Positions 14,169-24,901 of a stretch of 64,000 nucleotides of DNA are shown here, piece after piece. A program made the translations under genes and the position numbers. The stretch is from Gymnothorax reevesii (Eukaryota; Chordata; Actinopteri; Anguilliformes; Muraenidae): assembly GCA_029721435.1 (NCBI GenBank), contig CM056586.1, forward strand, positions 71,715,607 through 71,779,606, read 5' to 3'. Position 1 is the stretch's first letter. Every line of letters begins with the position of its first letter. The notes under the pieces were generated by a model. That model was not told the origin of the DNA, ran no database searches, and was given only the letters and a program-made list of their open reading frames with translations.

Positions 14169-14790
14169 TACAAACCCCAATGCCAATGAAGTTGGGACAT
14201 TGAGTAAAACGTGATTAAAAACAGAATACAATGTTTTGCAAACCCAATTCAACCAATTCAATTGAGTACACTACAAAGACAATATATTAAATGTTCAAAC
14301 TGATAAACTTTATTGTTTTTTTGGAAATAATCACTAATATTGAATTTGATGCCTGCAACACGTTCCAAAAAAGCTGGGATAGGGGTATGTTTATCACTCT
14401 GTTACATCACCTTTCCTTTTATCAGCACTTACTCAAGCATTTGGGAACTGAGGACGCTTCATTGTAGAAGCTTAGTAGGGTGAATTCTTTCCCATTCTTG
14501 CTTGAAGTATGACCTCAGTTGCTCAACGGTCCCGGGTCTCTGTTTTCGTATTTTTCGCTTCTTAATGCGCCACTCCTTTTCAGTGGGGGACAGGGCTGGA
14601 CTGCAGGCAGGCCAGTCTATCATCTGCACTTTTTTACTATGAAGCCACATTGTTGTAACACGCGCAAAATGTGGCTTAGCATCTTCTTGCTGAAATAAAC
14701 AGGGTCGTCCCTGAAAAAGACATCGTTTAGATAGCAGCTCCTAAATATATATGTATCTTTCAGCCTTAATTGCGCCTTCACAGATATGTA
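14169..14790 (-). mobile_element. Tc1-like transposon, left end with transposase C-terminus
   Basis: The segment starts at a TA (14169-14170) followed by caaaccccaatgccaatg and gttgggaca, the terminus of a common teleost Tc1-like family. On the minus strand 14459-14650 encodes the C-terminal DDE part of the transposase: DWPACSPALSPTEKEWRI retains the second D...SP..SP.E pattern (the usual SPDLSPIEN is here SPALSPTEK), followed by the usual TVEQLRSYFKQEWERI tail. The family sequence continues to about 14790 and then stops abruptly where Gypsy gag begins. The matching other end lies at 20011-20084 plus 20744-20800, so this is the outer shell of the nested cluster. Confidence 0.85.
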
Positions 14791-15494
14791 AAGCTGGTGC
14801 CTCCATTCTCGGAGAAGGAGGTTGATAAGTTTTTACAATGCTTCGAGGAGGTAGCTAAGAGTTGTCAGTGGCAAAAGGAACACTGGCCTCTGATGTTGCA
14901 AACTGTCCTCAAGAGTAAAGCTCAACAAGCCTTTTCGGCTTTGTCTGCAGATGAGTCTGATTATGAGGTTGTCAAAAAGGTTATTTTGACAGCTTATGAG
15001 TAAATTCCAGAGGCTTACCAACAAAAATTCAGAGGTCTGAAGAAATCTGACAATCAGACTTACGTGGAATTTGCTAAGGAGAAGAAGGTTTGCTTTGAGC
15101 GCTGGTGTACTTCTACGGTGGTCAAGGATGAATTCAACTCACTTAAAGAATGGTATTAGTTCAAGAATTCAAGAACTGTGTTAAGGATGATATTAAGACC
15201 TACCTTAATGAGAAGCAAGCACTGAATTTGCATTCAGCTGCCAAATTTGCAGATGAATATGTTCTCACACATAAGTCCACATTTCAGTCTAGCAGTAACA
15301 ATAGATGGTTCCAATTTCAGATGAAAGGTAACGGTGATACCCAAGATTCCTCACCCAAAGACAAAGACAAATCTGGTGATGGTGCTCAGAAATTCAGTCA
15401 CAGGTCTGATCAAAGTGAAAAAGCTGACGGTGACAAAAGTGGTCTAGTTTGCAATTATTGCAAGAAATCTGGTCATGTTGCAACTAACTGTTAG
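14791..15494 (+). pseudogene. Gypsy gag remnant (capsid C-terminus and CCHC zinc knuckle)
   Basis: The frame starts within capsid (KLVPPFSEKEVDKFLQCF) and continues past a stop at about 15001 and a frame change near 15150 into EFKNCVKDDIKTYLNEKQ and ADEYVLTHK. This is the capsid C-terminal region related to the vertebrate SCAN domain. A Lys/Asp/Ser-rich linker follows. At 15450-15491 the nucleocapsid knuckle CNYCKKSGHVATNC gives C-x2-C-x4-H-x4-C, intact, and is followed directly by a TAG stop. Gag packages element RNA in virus-like particles. This copy is truncated at the 5' end and broken by at least one internal stop and one frameshift. Confidence 0.8.
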
Positions 15495-16121
15495 TTCCTT
15501 AAAGCTAAGAAAGAAAAAGAAAAGGATACCAAAGCCAATGCCTTTGTGAAAACAAGGTTAGAAACCCCTGTAGTAGATGACCGATCTGCTAAATTGCCTG
15601 TTCCTTGTGGGGCTAAGAAGCCTGATACTGATGACTTTGTGAGGGAGAAATTTCTTCCATTTGTGTCAGAGGGATTTGTGGCTCTGAATGAGCATTCTCC
15701 TCCTGTACCAATATATATCCTGAGGGATACCGGAGCTTCTCAGTCACTTTTGTTGATGGACTCCTTGGAGTTACGTGATGAGACCGCTTCAGGGGATTTC
15801 ATACTTGTACAAGGTATTGAAGGGAGGACTGTATCTGTACCCCTGCGCTCTATATTCTTGAAGTCAGATTTAGTTACAGGACAGGTAAAGGAGGGACTTA
15901 TGTCAAGTCTACCTATCAAGGGTGTTTCTTTGTTGCTAGGCAATGACCTGGCTGGGGGCAAGGTAGTTCCCCCTGTTCATCTTACTTCACAGCCAAGCAC
16001 TGAAGATGGTGATGAAGACCTATCTTTGTATCCTTCCTGTGCAGTGACTCGTGCTATGGCCAAGAAGGCTAAAGAAGAAGATGTTGTGGTGCCGTCCAGC
16101 ACATTGAATAGTCATGACTAA
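15495..16121 (+). pseudogene. Gypsy aspartic protease region
   Basis: Just after the gag stop, the open frame (ATG at 15546, probably not a real start) contains ILRDTGASQSLLL at about 15718-15756, with the DTGA active-site motif of a retropepsin. Downstream, SLLLGNDLAGGKV resembles the C-terminal LLG-N/D motif of these proteases. The enzyme would release gag and pol products from the polyprotein. The frame ends at 16121 in an acidic, Lys-rich linker. The catalytic Asp is kept although the element as a whole is dead. Confidence 0.75.
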
Positions 16122-16235
16122 GGTGGTTCGCCTCATGACTCTGTTCAGCCTACTAAGGTTTCTCCGTTTGAGGACTTATCAGACACTTTTATCAGTTCTC
16201 TATTCAGCCAGTCAGATGGGTCTGGTGATTCTGAT

Positions 16236-16707
16236 GTGTCTGGAGACTTGTCTCTGTCCAGAAAGCGGTTGATTCAGGAGCAAACCAATGATCCTGAAAT
16301 TTGTGTACTAAAGAAGAAAGCCCTTCCTGATGAAGAAATAGACGCAGTTCCAGTTGGGTATTATCTCAAGGATGGAGTGTTGATGCGAAAGTGGCGCCCT
16401 GCTGATATCCCTGCCAATGCAGATTAGGCAGTGGTCAGACAAATTGTTGTTCCGAAGGTCTACAGGAATGAGATCTTAACAATGGCTCATAGTTTGCCTT
16501 TAGGAGGTCATCTTGGTGTTAACAGGACTGTTGACAAGATCATGAAACACTTCTTCTGGCCTTGACTTCGGAAAGATGTTCCCAACTTTTTCAAAACCTG
16601 TCACACTTGTCAGGTAGTTGGAAAACACCAGTTAGACCCACCTGTAGTTCCATTGCAGCCAATCCCAGCATTTGGGGAGCCATTCTCTAAGGTCATTGTT
16701 GATTGTG
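16236..16707 (+). pseudogene. Gypsy integrase, N-terminal zinc-binding half
   Basis: After a short frame (16236-16427) and a stop, sequence in the same orientation encodes an HHCC zinc-binding domain. AHSLPLGGHLG supplies two His six residues apart, and CHTC supplies the two Cys about 29 residues later, interrupted by one in-frame stop (tga after FFWP). It continues to the start of the catalytic core (KVIVDCV, first acidic residue D) and is broken off at 16707 by the solo LTR. The frame resumes after the LTR at 17713. Confidence 0.75.
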
Positions 16708-17712
16708 TGTTGTGTTCTGGCCTTTGGCCAGGACAGCATTTATGGTTTCAACAGTTTCATGTACCAGGATTTCATAGTTCATTTTTCATATCACAGTTTT
16801 AACAGTTTCTCGTATTAGGATTACACATTTCACAGTTTATAGTTATTGTCCATGTTTTTACTTTTCCATGTTTTGCTTTTTGCCAGGTCTGCCAAGCCAC
16901 TCCACCACTTGTCAGCGTTCCGCCCCGTGCCTTCGTTGTTGCACATTTCTGAGCTCTGGTTGGCTTTGGTATTTCCCTCTTCCTTCTGTGCTGTGCTGAT
17001 TCGGGGCTGTCTAAGCTTAATTGACAATTAACTGTTTTTAAGTTACTAACATTTACTAACATTCACTGGGTGGTGTAATTCTTAGATAGGCACATTACTA
17101 ATATTACTAATTTAGACAGGGAGTTTATTGTCATGATTCCTGCTTTGCTATTTCAAGATCTTGCTGTGCTTTTCTGTTCTAAACATTCATGCTGCTTTCA
17201 AACTGCATACTTAATTGGTACTTAAGCTGAGCCGCTCATTCTCTTAATGAGCAAGTCTTGTCCACCAATCTCTGTCCATGTCTTGATCTTGCCATGCCTC
17301 TTGTTTCTCCTTCTCCAGGTGTTGCCCCTCATGTTCTGATTTCTTACCCTTTATCTGGATGCGGTGGAAGTTGGCTGGCAGACAGTGTCTCAAGTTTTGT
17401 TGCCAAGTTTCTGCTCAAGTCTCATAGGTCTTGTTTCCTTGTATATAGTATTTTGTTTTCCAAGCCAAGTCTTGTCATTGATATCTTTAGTCTTCATTTC
17501 TGTTTATGGTAATCTTGCCTGGAGTTTCCAGTGCCTTTTGTTTTTGTCGTTTTTTGCTCTTTAGTTTTTAGCTCCGTGATGCTCTCCTTAGTTTGTCTTT
17601 TGCAACCCTTTGGGCCAAGTTTTTTGTTGGCCCTCGTGCCTGTTTGCTTTTGTTTTAATAAATTCCCTTTTCCCTTCCACCTCGCATCTGGTGTCTCTCT
17701 AATCACGCATCA
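16708..17712 (+). mobile_element. Solo LTR inserted in Gypsy integrase (1005 bp)
   Basis: The insertion begins TGTTGTGTTC and ends CACGCATCA, that is TG...CA termini, and is flanked by the 5-bp direct repeat TTGTG (16703-16707 and 17713-17717). An AATAAA lies near 17657, about 55 bp before the end, as expected for the R region. The plus strand is pyrimidine-rich toward the 3' end. Removing it and one TTGTG returns the integrase reading frame to register, which supports the boundaries. No internal coding sequence remains. The open frames 17258-17564 and the first half of 17531-17884 are LTR shadows. Confidence 0.75.
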
Positions 17713-18530
17713 TTGTGTTTGTTTATTACCCAAGACTAGATCTGGAAATCAGTATTTGTTGACAATCATGTGTGCGTCTACCAGATTCCCTGAAGCCATA
17801 CCTCTACTCAACATCAAGGCAACTGCAATCTCAAAGGCTTTGATAAAGTACTTCCCTTTGTTTAGTCTTCCCTGGGAAATTTAGTCAGACTAAGGTAGCA
17901 ATTTCACTTCCAGATTGTTTCAGCAAGTTGTGTATGAACTAGGTGCAAAACAGATTCTTTCTAGTGCCTATCATCCAGAAAGTCAGGGTGCCTTAGAGTG
18001 TTTTCATTCCACTCTCAAGACAATGATGAGGACTTATTGTTATGACCATGAGAAAGACTGGGATGAAGGTGTTCATTTGCTGTTGTTTGCAGCTAGAGAA
18101 GCAGCGCAGGAGTCTACTGGATTCAGTTCGTTTGAGCTAGTGTTTGGCCATGAAGTGAGAGGACCTTTGCTATTGTTGAGTGAACAATGGCATGAGAAAG
18201 AACCGTATATCAGTCTGTTAGACTATGTTAGCAAGTTCAAGGAAAGACTGCGTGCAGCTTGTGACCTAGCCAAAGAGAACTTGAAATCAAGTCAGGGAAA
18301 AATGAAAACTTAGTGTGATCATAAGGCTAGAAGCCGTGAGTTTAAACCAGGAGACAAGGTTCTTGTGTTTCCCTTGCAGTCCAATCCATTGCAGGCTAGA
18401 TTTCATGGTCCTTATGAAATTCTAAAACTCAATGATCTCAATTACATTATGAAGACTCCAGATAGGAGAAAGCCAAAACAGTTGTGTCATATTAACATGC
18501 TAAAGCCTTATCATGACAGAAATGCTAGGG
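17713..18530 (+). pseudogene. Gypsy integrase, catalytic core and GPY/F-like module
   Basis: The core resumes as LLPKTRSGNQYLLTIM and STRFPEAIPL, then passes two stops around the second catalytic Asp (SD before GSNF). It continues to YHPESQGALECFHSTLK, carrying the catalytic Glu in the expected HPESQG context, followed by the usual FELVFGHEVRGPL segment. The frame changes again near 18313-18365, and ARFHGPYEIL with HINMLKPY gives a GPY/F-type C-terminal module. Integrase inserts the cDNA into the host genome. Multiple stops show that this copy is inactive. Confidence 0.8.
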
Positions 18531-19012
18531 TTGCAGCTGTCACTTCAGATTCTCCTATGGTCGAGACGTGTGACGATGAGGGGGGGTTTCAAGATGATGA
18601 ACCAAGAATTAAAGCTGAAGTTCTTTCATGTAAATTGTCAAACACTGAAGTGTTGCAAAATCTTGATGTAAAACTCCAGCACTTAGAACCCTCACAGAGA
18701 GATCAGTTTGAGAGGTTGATCAAGAATTATAAAGATCTATTTCCTGATGTTCCAAAGAGAGTTTCTATGGCCTCATGTTGTTGTTGGTGACGCCAAACCA
18801 ATAAAACAGCATCCGTACCGAATGAATCTTGAAAAGAGAAAGATTGCTGAGAAAGAGGTTGAGTACATGTTACAACATGATATATAGTCAGACCCTCTGA
18901 CTCAGATTGGAGTTCACCCTGTGTGCTAGTTCCAAAACCTGGAGGAAGTACTAGATTCTGTACAGATTATCGCAAAGTCAATGCTGTAACTAGAACTGAT
19001 GTGTTTCCAACA
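18531..19012 (+). pseudogene. Gypsy linker and truncated reverse transcriptase start
   Basis: Following the GPY/F module, an acidic linker (to about 18770) ends in LIKNYKDLFPDVPKR. A frame change then leads to KPIKQHPYRMNLEKRK and EVEYMLQHDI, and after further frame changes to CTDYRKVNAVT. These are the first conserved blocks of a Ty3/Gypsy reverse transcriptase. The similarity stops at about 19012, before the catalytic YxDD box. RT downstream of integrase in the same orientation is the key evidence for a Gmr1-like pol order. Confidence 0.75.
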
Positions 19013-20010
19013 GTGGATGTTGGGTAGCCTAGCTTGCGGACTCGTTTTGATCGTGAAGAATTAGTCCGCTTGCCTGTAGCATCTAAGGAATATCTACTCT
19101 ATCGTTGTGGATTATCGTGGAAAAAATTCCAGATGAGGTGGCTGACATGGATTTTATCGGTTTACAAGAAAAGGTAGGATGTGCATATAATTGTTTGAGG
19201 GCCTGATGACAGGCAGGCTAGCCGACAGGGAGGTGTGTGAGTGAGACGTAGGCGAGCCTGCACTGACTATCACTGACCATAACTTCAGGGCTGTACAGTG
19301 GCAATGCTTTGATGTGCGATGATGTGTCTTAACTCAACGTCAGCGTCCCGAAACAAAGGCTAAGCACAGCATCTGCAGTTACGGTGTTCCGTCATGGTTT
19401 CTGGTGGGATTTTCAGAGTTACTGTTGACGCAGACCTTAATTTTTTCAAATAAACAATGAAATTGACGTTAAATATTCATCCACATGATAAAGGAGGTCT
19501 TCAATACCCCCAAAATGACAATAACTAATTTTCGACCAAATGTGATGTTACAGTGTTTTGCCTTTGAATGGCAGCATAGAACCTGCGGCCATGCTGCTGA
19601 CCTGAACCAGTCCTGCATGAACATCCAACCGCAGTACACGCAGGCATTTTGTTCTCTCTTGGCCTTCAAACAGCCTTCTTGAATATTTTCACGATTAGTC
19701 GGGTCAGTTTGTGACTAAAAATGTCCTGTGGCACAGAAAAATGGTGACAACAGTGAGTAATTTAACAACTATCCCAATGCTTGTGCAGTCTCACTCGCCA
19801 TGTATACCTTCAACTGTGTGCACCCATGAAAGGTCAGAGCATCTCCGCAAGGATTCTTCTGATCGGTTGAAATATTTTCAATGGCGGCATCTACGAAATT
19901 GTCAATTCTGCTTCAGCACCGACTTTCAGAGATGGTTACCTTAGTTGTTTGAGCTTTACATGTTCAAACATTCGCATGAATCTTTAGTTTATGACATGAT
20001 CTATCTTACT
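19013..20010. other. unassigned segment inside the nested cluster
   Basis: About 1 kb between the Gypsy break and the resumption of Tc1 sequence. I recognise no coding or terminal motifs; it may be other inserted or rearranged DNA. Frames at 19469-19682 and 19711-19944 have no domain. Confidence 0.45.
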
Positions 20011-20084
20011 GTATTTTGAAATTCTTTAAATATCTTGTCTTTGTAGTGTTGAGAGTAGGTTGTAAAGGATTTGCAAATCATTGT
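20011..20084 (-). mobile_element. Tc1-like transposon right end, inner piece
   Basis: The segment ttaaatatcttgtctttg followed by gatttgcaaatcattgt is the subterminal sequence of the same Tc1-like family as 14169-14790, in the matching inverted position. It is interrupted at 20084 by a LINE whose 12-bp target duplication (gcaaatcattgt) ends here. Confidence 0.75.
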
Positions 20085-20731
20085 TACTTACTTACTTACT
20101 CTCCTCATCCCATGACATACAGACATAAGGCTGTGATCAGTCTTCTCCACTGGGGCCTGTCCTGTGCCAAAGACTGAGCTGCATCCCAGGTGATCCCCAT
20201 TTCCTCCAGGTCTCTGGCCACAGTGCGTCTCCAGGTGGTTTTAGGGCGTCCTTGTTTCCTCTACCCCTCTGGGGCCCAACTCAGGGCAACTGTGGGGATT
20301 CAGTCATCTGACATCCTTGGAACACGGCCTCGCCATCTTATTCTTCTGATGGATATTTCATTGGACAAGTTTCTTGTGTTTGTTTTTCTGTGCAGTTCTT
20401 CGTAGGTGATTTTGTTTGGCCAGAAGATATTACATATTCTACACAGGCAACTGCTGTGAAATACATCGATCTTCTTCATGTCTGTCTTGATAACTCTCCA
20501 CCATTCAGAAACATAGAGAAGGACGGATTGACTGTTGCTCTTGTAAAGTCTGATCTTTGTTTTGAGACTGAACTGTTTAGATATCCAGATTGCACAAAGT
20601 CGGCTAAAGGAACCTCTGGCTTTGGCAAGCCTGAATGTCCTTTTGTGCTCCATTGTTGGTACTCATGACACTGCCGAGGCGTGTAAAGTCTTCAACACCC
20701 TCCAGAGGCTCTCCGTCAATGCTAATTGGGG
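20085..20731 (-). mobile_element. 5'-truncated non-LTR retrotransposon (RTE/Jockey-type) with 12-bp TSD
   Basis: The insertion is flanked by the 12-bp direct repeat gcaaatcattgt (20073-20084 and 20732-20743). On the minus strand it encodes the C-terminal part of a LINE reverse transcriptase. 20300-20653 reads LYKSNSQSVLLYVSEWWRVI, KIDVFHSSCLCRICNIFWPN and RIRWRGRVPRM, and the tail (GRPKTTWRRTVARDLEEMG) continues in another frame to about 20110. The 3' end is a (GTAA)n-like tail, seen as ttacttacttact on the plus strand at 20084-20100. The orientation, 5' truncation, simple-repeat tail and target duplication together are the hallmarks of target-primed reverse transcription. Confidence 0.88.
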
Positions 20732-20743
20732 GCAAATCATTGT

Positions 20744-20800
20744 ATTCAGTTTTTATTCACATTTTACACAACGTCCTAACTTTATTGGGATTGGGGTTCT
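20744..20800 (-). mobile_element. Tc1-like transposon right terminus, outer piece
   Basis: Sequence after the LINE continues with attcagtttttattcacat, acaacgtcctaac and ttgggattggggtt, the terminal inverted repeat of the Tc1-like family begun at 14169. The final TA is mutated. With 20011-20084 it closes the outer transposon of the nested cluster. Confidence 0.8.
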
Positions 20801-23763
20801 TCAATCATTGCCTTTTGTTTTTATTTATATTGTACATGGGGTACTAACTTTTCTGGAAACTGAGTTATAGGACAGACCTCTGGACCCTGACATCATATCA
20901 TTATTCTAATCTTTATTATTTTAAATTTTATTTCCTCATCACTGAATGGCTCCAGCACATATTTTTCTGGAGTGCATTGCAGGCCGAAATGGCAGGACTT
21001 GATGTATATTCAAAAGTGAAATGACAATGATCAGATAAAAACATAAAATATTTTGTTTTTACTGTCTGCAATGAAAATACAAGTCAAAGTAAATTTTGGA
21101 ATCACTGCTCTCTGTTTTTATGTGAATCGTCCACACTGTCCCAGCTTTTTCAGAGTCGTAAATCACTCTTTCACTTTCACTCGCTATTTGTTATCTGTGA
21201 TGCAAACATTCATCTGTTTAAAACGTATTTTAAGCAGCAAACAACGGTTTGTACAATTAGTGCACAGAAAGTCAAAATCTGGAATGTGTGATTGTTTGGG
21301 GGTGACGCCCTGTTCCTCAGCGCCTCCTCATTCACAGTCATCACAGCTGCGGAGCCGAATGTTTCCTCCGCTTCATACCAAATGCACTCATGAAATCACC
21401 TTGTTCTTAAAACAATAATCAGTCTTCCGGGACCATTATTCGCTGGTTTTCGGCCGCCTGTATGAAGGATTCAGGTATTACAGGAGCGCAGTGAATTAGC
21501 ATTACTGATGTTCAATGTACTGTCCAGGGAGAAAGAACATTAGGGTCAGATTTTAAACCAAGAACTAGATTGTAATGTCAGCATTACAAAACATGGTGTC
21601 TTCAGTTTGATATATACTGAGTACGCCATTGATATGATACAGCATATACAGGGAATATTTTAAAATAGGCCTTTTTCCCATTACAGTGGGCAAAGGAAAG
21701 ACAATTGCGAATAAAGATAAATGTCTGAGACAAACATTTTCATCAAGTTTTACATTCAGCATCTTTTTGGGTTTAGTGCTCCAGTTTCCCTCTCCATTTG
21801 TGCTTCCTTACTGATTTCCTACCGGACTGAATAAGTCACTGCACTGCTGTCTGTCTGGATAGCTTACATCAATCAATATGCCAGCATTTAGCTTTTTTAT
21901 CCAGTATATATTATACATTTGGCAAATGGAAATAAACCCAGATTAACCAATTATCTAAATGGACAGGTCCATTCGGTAAGCTCCCACTTATTGGAAAGTT
22001 GTAATTCTTAAACTAATTTTATGGCCACCACATAAATGGACTACTGTGTTACACTCACCTCAACAATTCAGTAAAAGAACTGTAATCACTTTAGCCTTTC
22101 GAAAATTATTGATCAGGATATTCTCTCTGTGCAACTCCTTTCAGAAAAAGATTTCCTTGGATCTGTGTGCTGTTGTTCACTTTGTGTTATTTTTCTGACC
22201 CCGTAACGCCTTTGTTTCATTGAAGTGGTTCATCTGTGCTGTTTCAATGGTACATATTAAGGTGGTTGCTAAAAATACTCCAACATGCAACACAAAGCTT
22301 TCCCTCGTGGCCTGTAGCAATGATAGAATATTCTTGCTAAGAATAACAATCTCCGCTGCTGAGAGGCTGGCATGCAGAGCGGCCTGGTATGTTGATTGCG
22401 TGAATACAAGCTCTGGGCATCGAACTGGTTGTAGTTTTGTTATGGCCCTTTCAACTTCATCCTGCAGAATAGTCCAATCATAGTTGGTACTAGTTGTGAC
22501 TTGTTTTTTTTCTCAGCAATCTTCTGATTAATATTGACGGTCACAATTCATGCTCAGATACAGTCCGGTGCTTTGGCCCTGTCTTAGTCTTAGACTAAAA
22601 TGGCGCTGACAGTGATGAGAAGGTGTTATCCTTCTCTGAGATATCTTTTTTTTTATAATCTTCTCCTGTTCTTCCCCCTGCTTGCATGCATGAATGTCTT
22701 TGCATGTTTGTAGTCATCGCTGCATCGTCAATTCAGGAGACAGGGTAATTGTGCGCCCTCCATTGAAACACATTATGTTGAGAATCACTTCTTTATCGTG
22801 CAACCCTCCAGCTAACCTGACGGCAGCACTGACTGGGATGAGTGTTCATGTGCAGTATGTGCAGGTGCACTGTGGGTACCCGACAGGCCAGCTGCTTGTG
22901 CTCATGTGACATGGGTGTTCTCAGACTGAAACCCAAAGGTTAGCGGCCGAGGGACTCCAGTTAATTTGACAAATTAAAACATATTCATGCACCGTGCTAT
23001 TTGTTTAGTCCACACAAATTCAGCTGGTATTAAAATAAGAAATTAATCTTGAGCTTTCTCTTAGATCTGATGATAGATGTGATTAGACTACTATTTCAAA
23101 TACCAGTACACAAAAATATTTAGAGGGATCCCCTAGTCCTTGGGGGAACATTTGCTCAAAAGCTTGTTTTTGCACAGTTATGAGAAAATGACAAAAAAAA
23201 GAGAGAAAACAAACATTTTAAAAGTCTTAAAATCTCCTGAGAGGAGTGAAATTATCCCCATTTCTGGGCCGAAATTAAAACTGCCTTTTTGTGAGGCACT
23301 TAAATGATGACGTGGATAGAGGGACTTTTGCGTTGACCTTCACCCAATACAGTAATGGAGTAGTTTGTCTCTATTTCTTCCTTTAACGGCAGTATTAATG
23401 AAATAGTCCACAATGGCACTTGCTCAGATTGTGCAGGAGCGCAGCCCTACTTGTTTGAGCCGTACGATATATCAATTGTTGATCAGATCAGATACAGACT
23501 CAACAAATGAGTCCAAACATTAACAACTACAGAGATTACAAAATACTGACTGGTAAGATATCAATCAGCAGCATGTCTTAAGTCTGTTCATTTTAATTCC
23601 ACAAATAAATCTCATTCACGATTAAATAAGGTAATCGTAGCGATGAAGTTTCGCTGTGAGGCGGGCACAATGCTTATTATTGTTATTTCTTGATTAGTGT
23701 GCTACTCAATTTCTTTGAGAATCTCCTGGGAGATTTCATGTCAGTATCTGACATCTGCGTTTC
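20801..23763. other. intergenic, no gene recognised
   Basis: About 3 kb of mixed sequence. Open frames such as 21053-21418 and 22220-22483 lack known motifs. I see no transposon termini, RNA genes or long repeats. Confidence 0.45.
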
Positions 23764-24130
23764 ATGTTTTTCACATTATTTCTTTCATGTGTCTATTGCA
23801 TCTCTGTTGTTCATTGTTTTCCCCTTTGTATTGTCACACCCACTCAGTTTTTCATGATTCTGTGCGTCTCCACTGACTCCGATACTCGCCCTCCCTGCTC
23901 TGGTTGTTGTCAGGTTAATCCCCTTGTTTATAACCTCGCCCTTCGCCACGTTCCCAGCGCTCCTAAATTCACCTCCAGATTCCTTTTAGTTTACCTTTAT
24001 AAACCCCGATTTGTTAGTTTATTTTGCTGTTTCTATATGCCTTGCACTGCAAGCCTGTTCCTGATTTCTGAGAGCTTTTCTGGGCTTTATTTTCTGGTTT
24101 TCGAAATTGCCTGCCCCCTCTGTGTTTTGT
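23764..24130 (+). repeat. Pyrimidine-rich repeat-like tract
   Basis: C/T-rich plus strand with cctgttcctg- and ccccctctg-type words, similar in texture to the LTR-like tract at 6361-6990 and to the solo LTR end. The 122-codon Cys/Phe-rich open frame here is a composition effect. No termini are visible. Confidence 0.25.
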
Positions 24131-24376
24131 GACTTACTGGTGACAAATACAGGTTGTCTTGTTTAATATGATTGGCTCTCCCGGTGTTTCGGCAGTCTTC
24201 CTGTGCTGTGTGGCTTCTGACTTGAGACTTTTGCACTGAAAACGATTTGGCTTTATGATCTTGTACTGCATTCTTCCTGAGTGGCTCTGAACAAGATTAT
24301 ATGACCTCAAGAAAGCTCCTTAAACATCTGACCCTGATCTGCCGCCTTGAGTTCTGCTTTGAAGTTAAGTCAGTAA

Positions 24377-24901
24377 TTATATCCCTGAAATACGAGTTTC
24401 AGGGATATCATGGTCTTGCCCCACCCGCCACCGCCGTGTCCACAGATTTTAGCCGTTAGCACGATAACTCACAATACTTTACATTGGCCTCTCAGTTTTT
24501 GCAAATGGGTATTGGTAGAGAGGATGTACGGATTAGATTTTGGGCAAGTACGCACTCCTAGGTGTGCCACCAGGTGGCGCTATATATTGAAAAAAACTTG
24601 TTTTTTAACCATATCTCTGGAACAATTACTTACACAGACCTCAAATTTGGTAGATATGGTAGAGAGGATGAACTGATTAGATTTGGGGCAAGTATGCACG
24701 CCTACGTTTGCCACCGATTGGTGCTATATATTGAAAAAAATCAGTTTTTTAACCATATCTCTGGAACAATTACTTACACAGACCTCAAATTTGCCTCATA
24801 TTGTAGGTCTAGTAAAGGGGAATCTAATATAGGGGGCTTCAACGATTGGGGAATTTCGAGGATATACCCCTTGCTGTCGGCCGCCGACAGCGTAGGCCTA
24901 G
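24377..24901 (+). mobile_element. Non-autonomous Helitron2/Helentron-like element, family B, long copy
   Basis: The 5' end ttatatccctgaaat (24377-24391) is followed by its own partial reverse complement (gagtttcagggatatc). The 3' end has the perfect hairpin GCTGTCGGCCGCCGACAGC (24873-24891), then CTAG (24898-24901) and T. The 5' segment recurs inverted at about 24853-24867 (atttcgaggatatac, slightly mutated), upstream of the hairpin, giving asymmetric terminal inverted repeats as in family A. The interior contains a 144-bp tandem duplication. No coding capacity. A 5'-truncated second copy is at 30589-30734. Confidence 0.7.
24518..24804 (+). repeat. 144-bp tandem duplication inside Helentron family B
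   Basis: Two adjacent units, 24518-24661 and 24662-24804, share gagaggatg, gctatatattgaaaaaa and catatctctggaacaatt at the same spacing. The repeated peptide words in the open frame 24562-24927 are translated from this duplication and are not a repeat protein. Confidence 0.9.

Larger units (their letters stand above)
14791..19012 (+). mobile_element. Gmr1-like Ty3/Gypsy retrotransposon, truncated at both ends
   Basis: Coding remnants in one orientation follow the order gag capsid, CCHC zinc knuckle, aspartic protease, integrase zinc finger, integrase core, GPY/F-like module, then the start of reverse transcriptase. Integrase upstream of reverse transcriptase is the Ty1/copia-like order found within Ty3/Gypsy only in the Gmr1-like group of deuterostomes. 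Both LTRs, the start of gag, and nearly all of RT and RNase H are missing. In-frame stops and frame changes make it inactive. A solo LTR (16708-17712) splits the integrase. It sits inside a Tc1-like element whose interior it replaces. Confidence 0.8.

Noticed and set aside
17258..17884. Hydrophobic open frames that look like membrane proteins
   Set aside because: They lie in the T-rich solo LTR and run into integrase sequence; hydrophobicity comes from T-rich codons.
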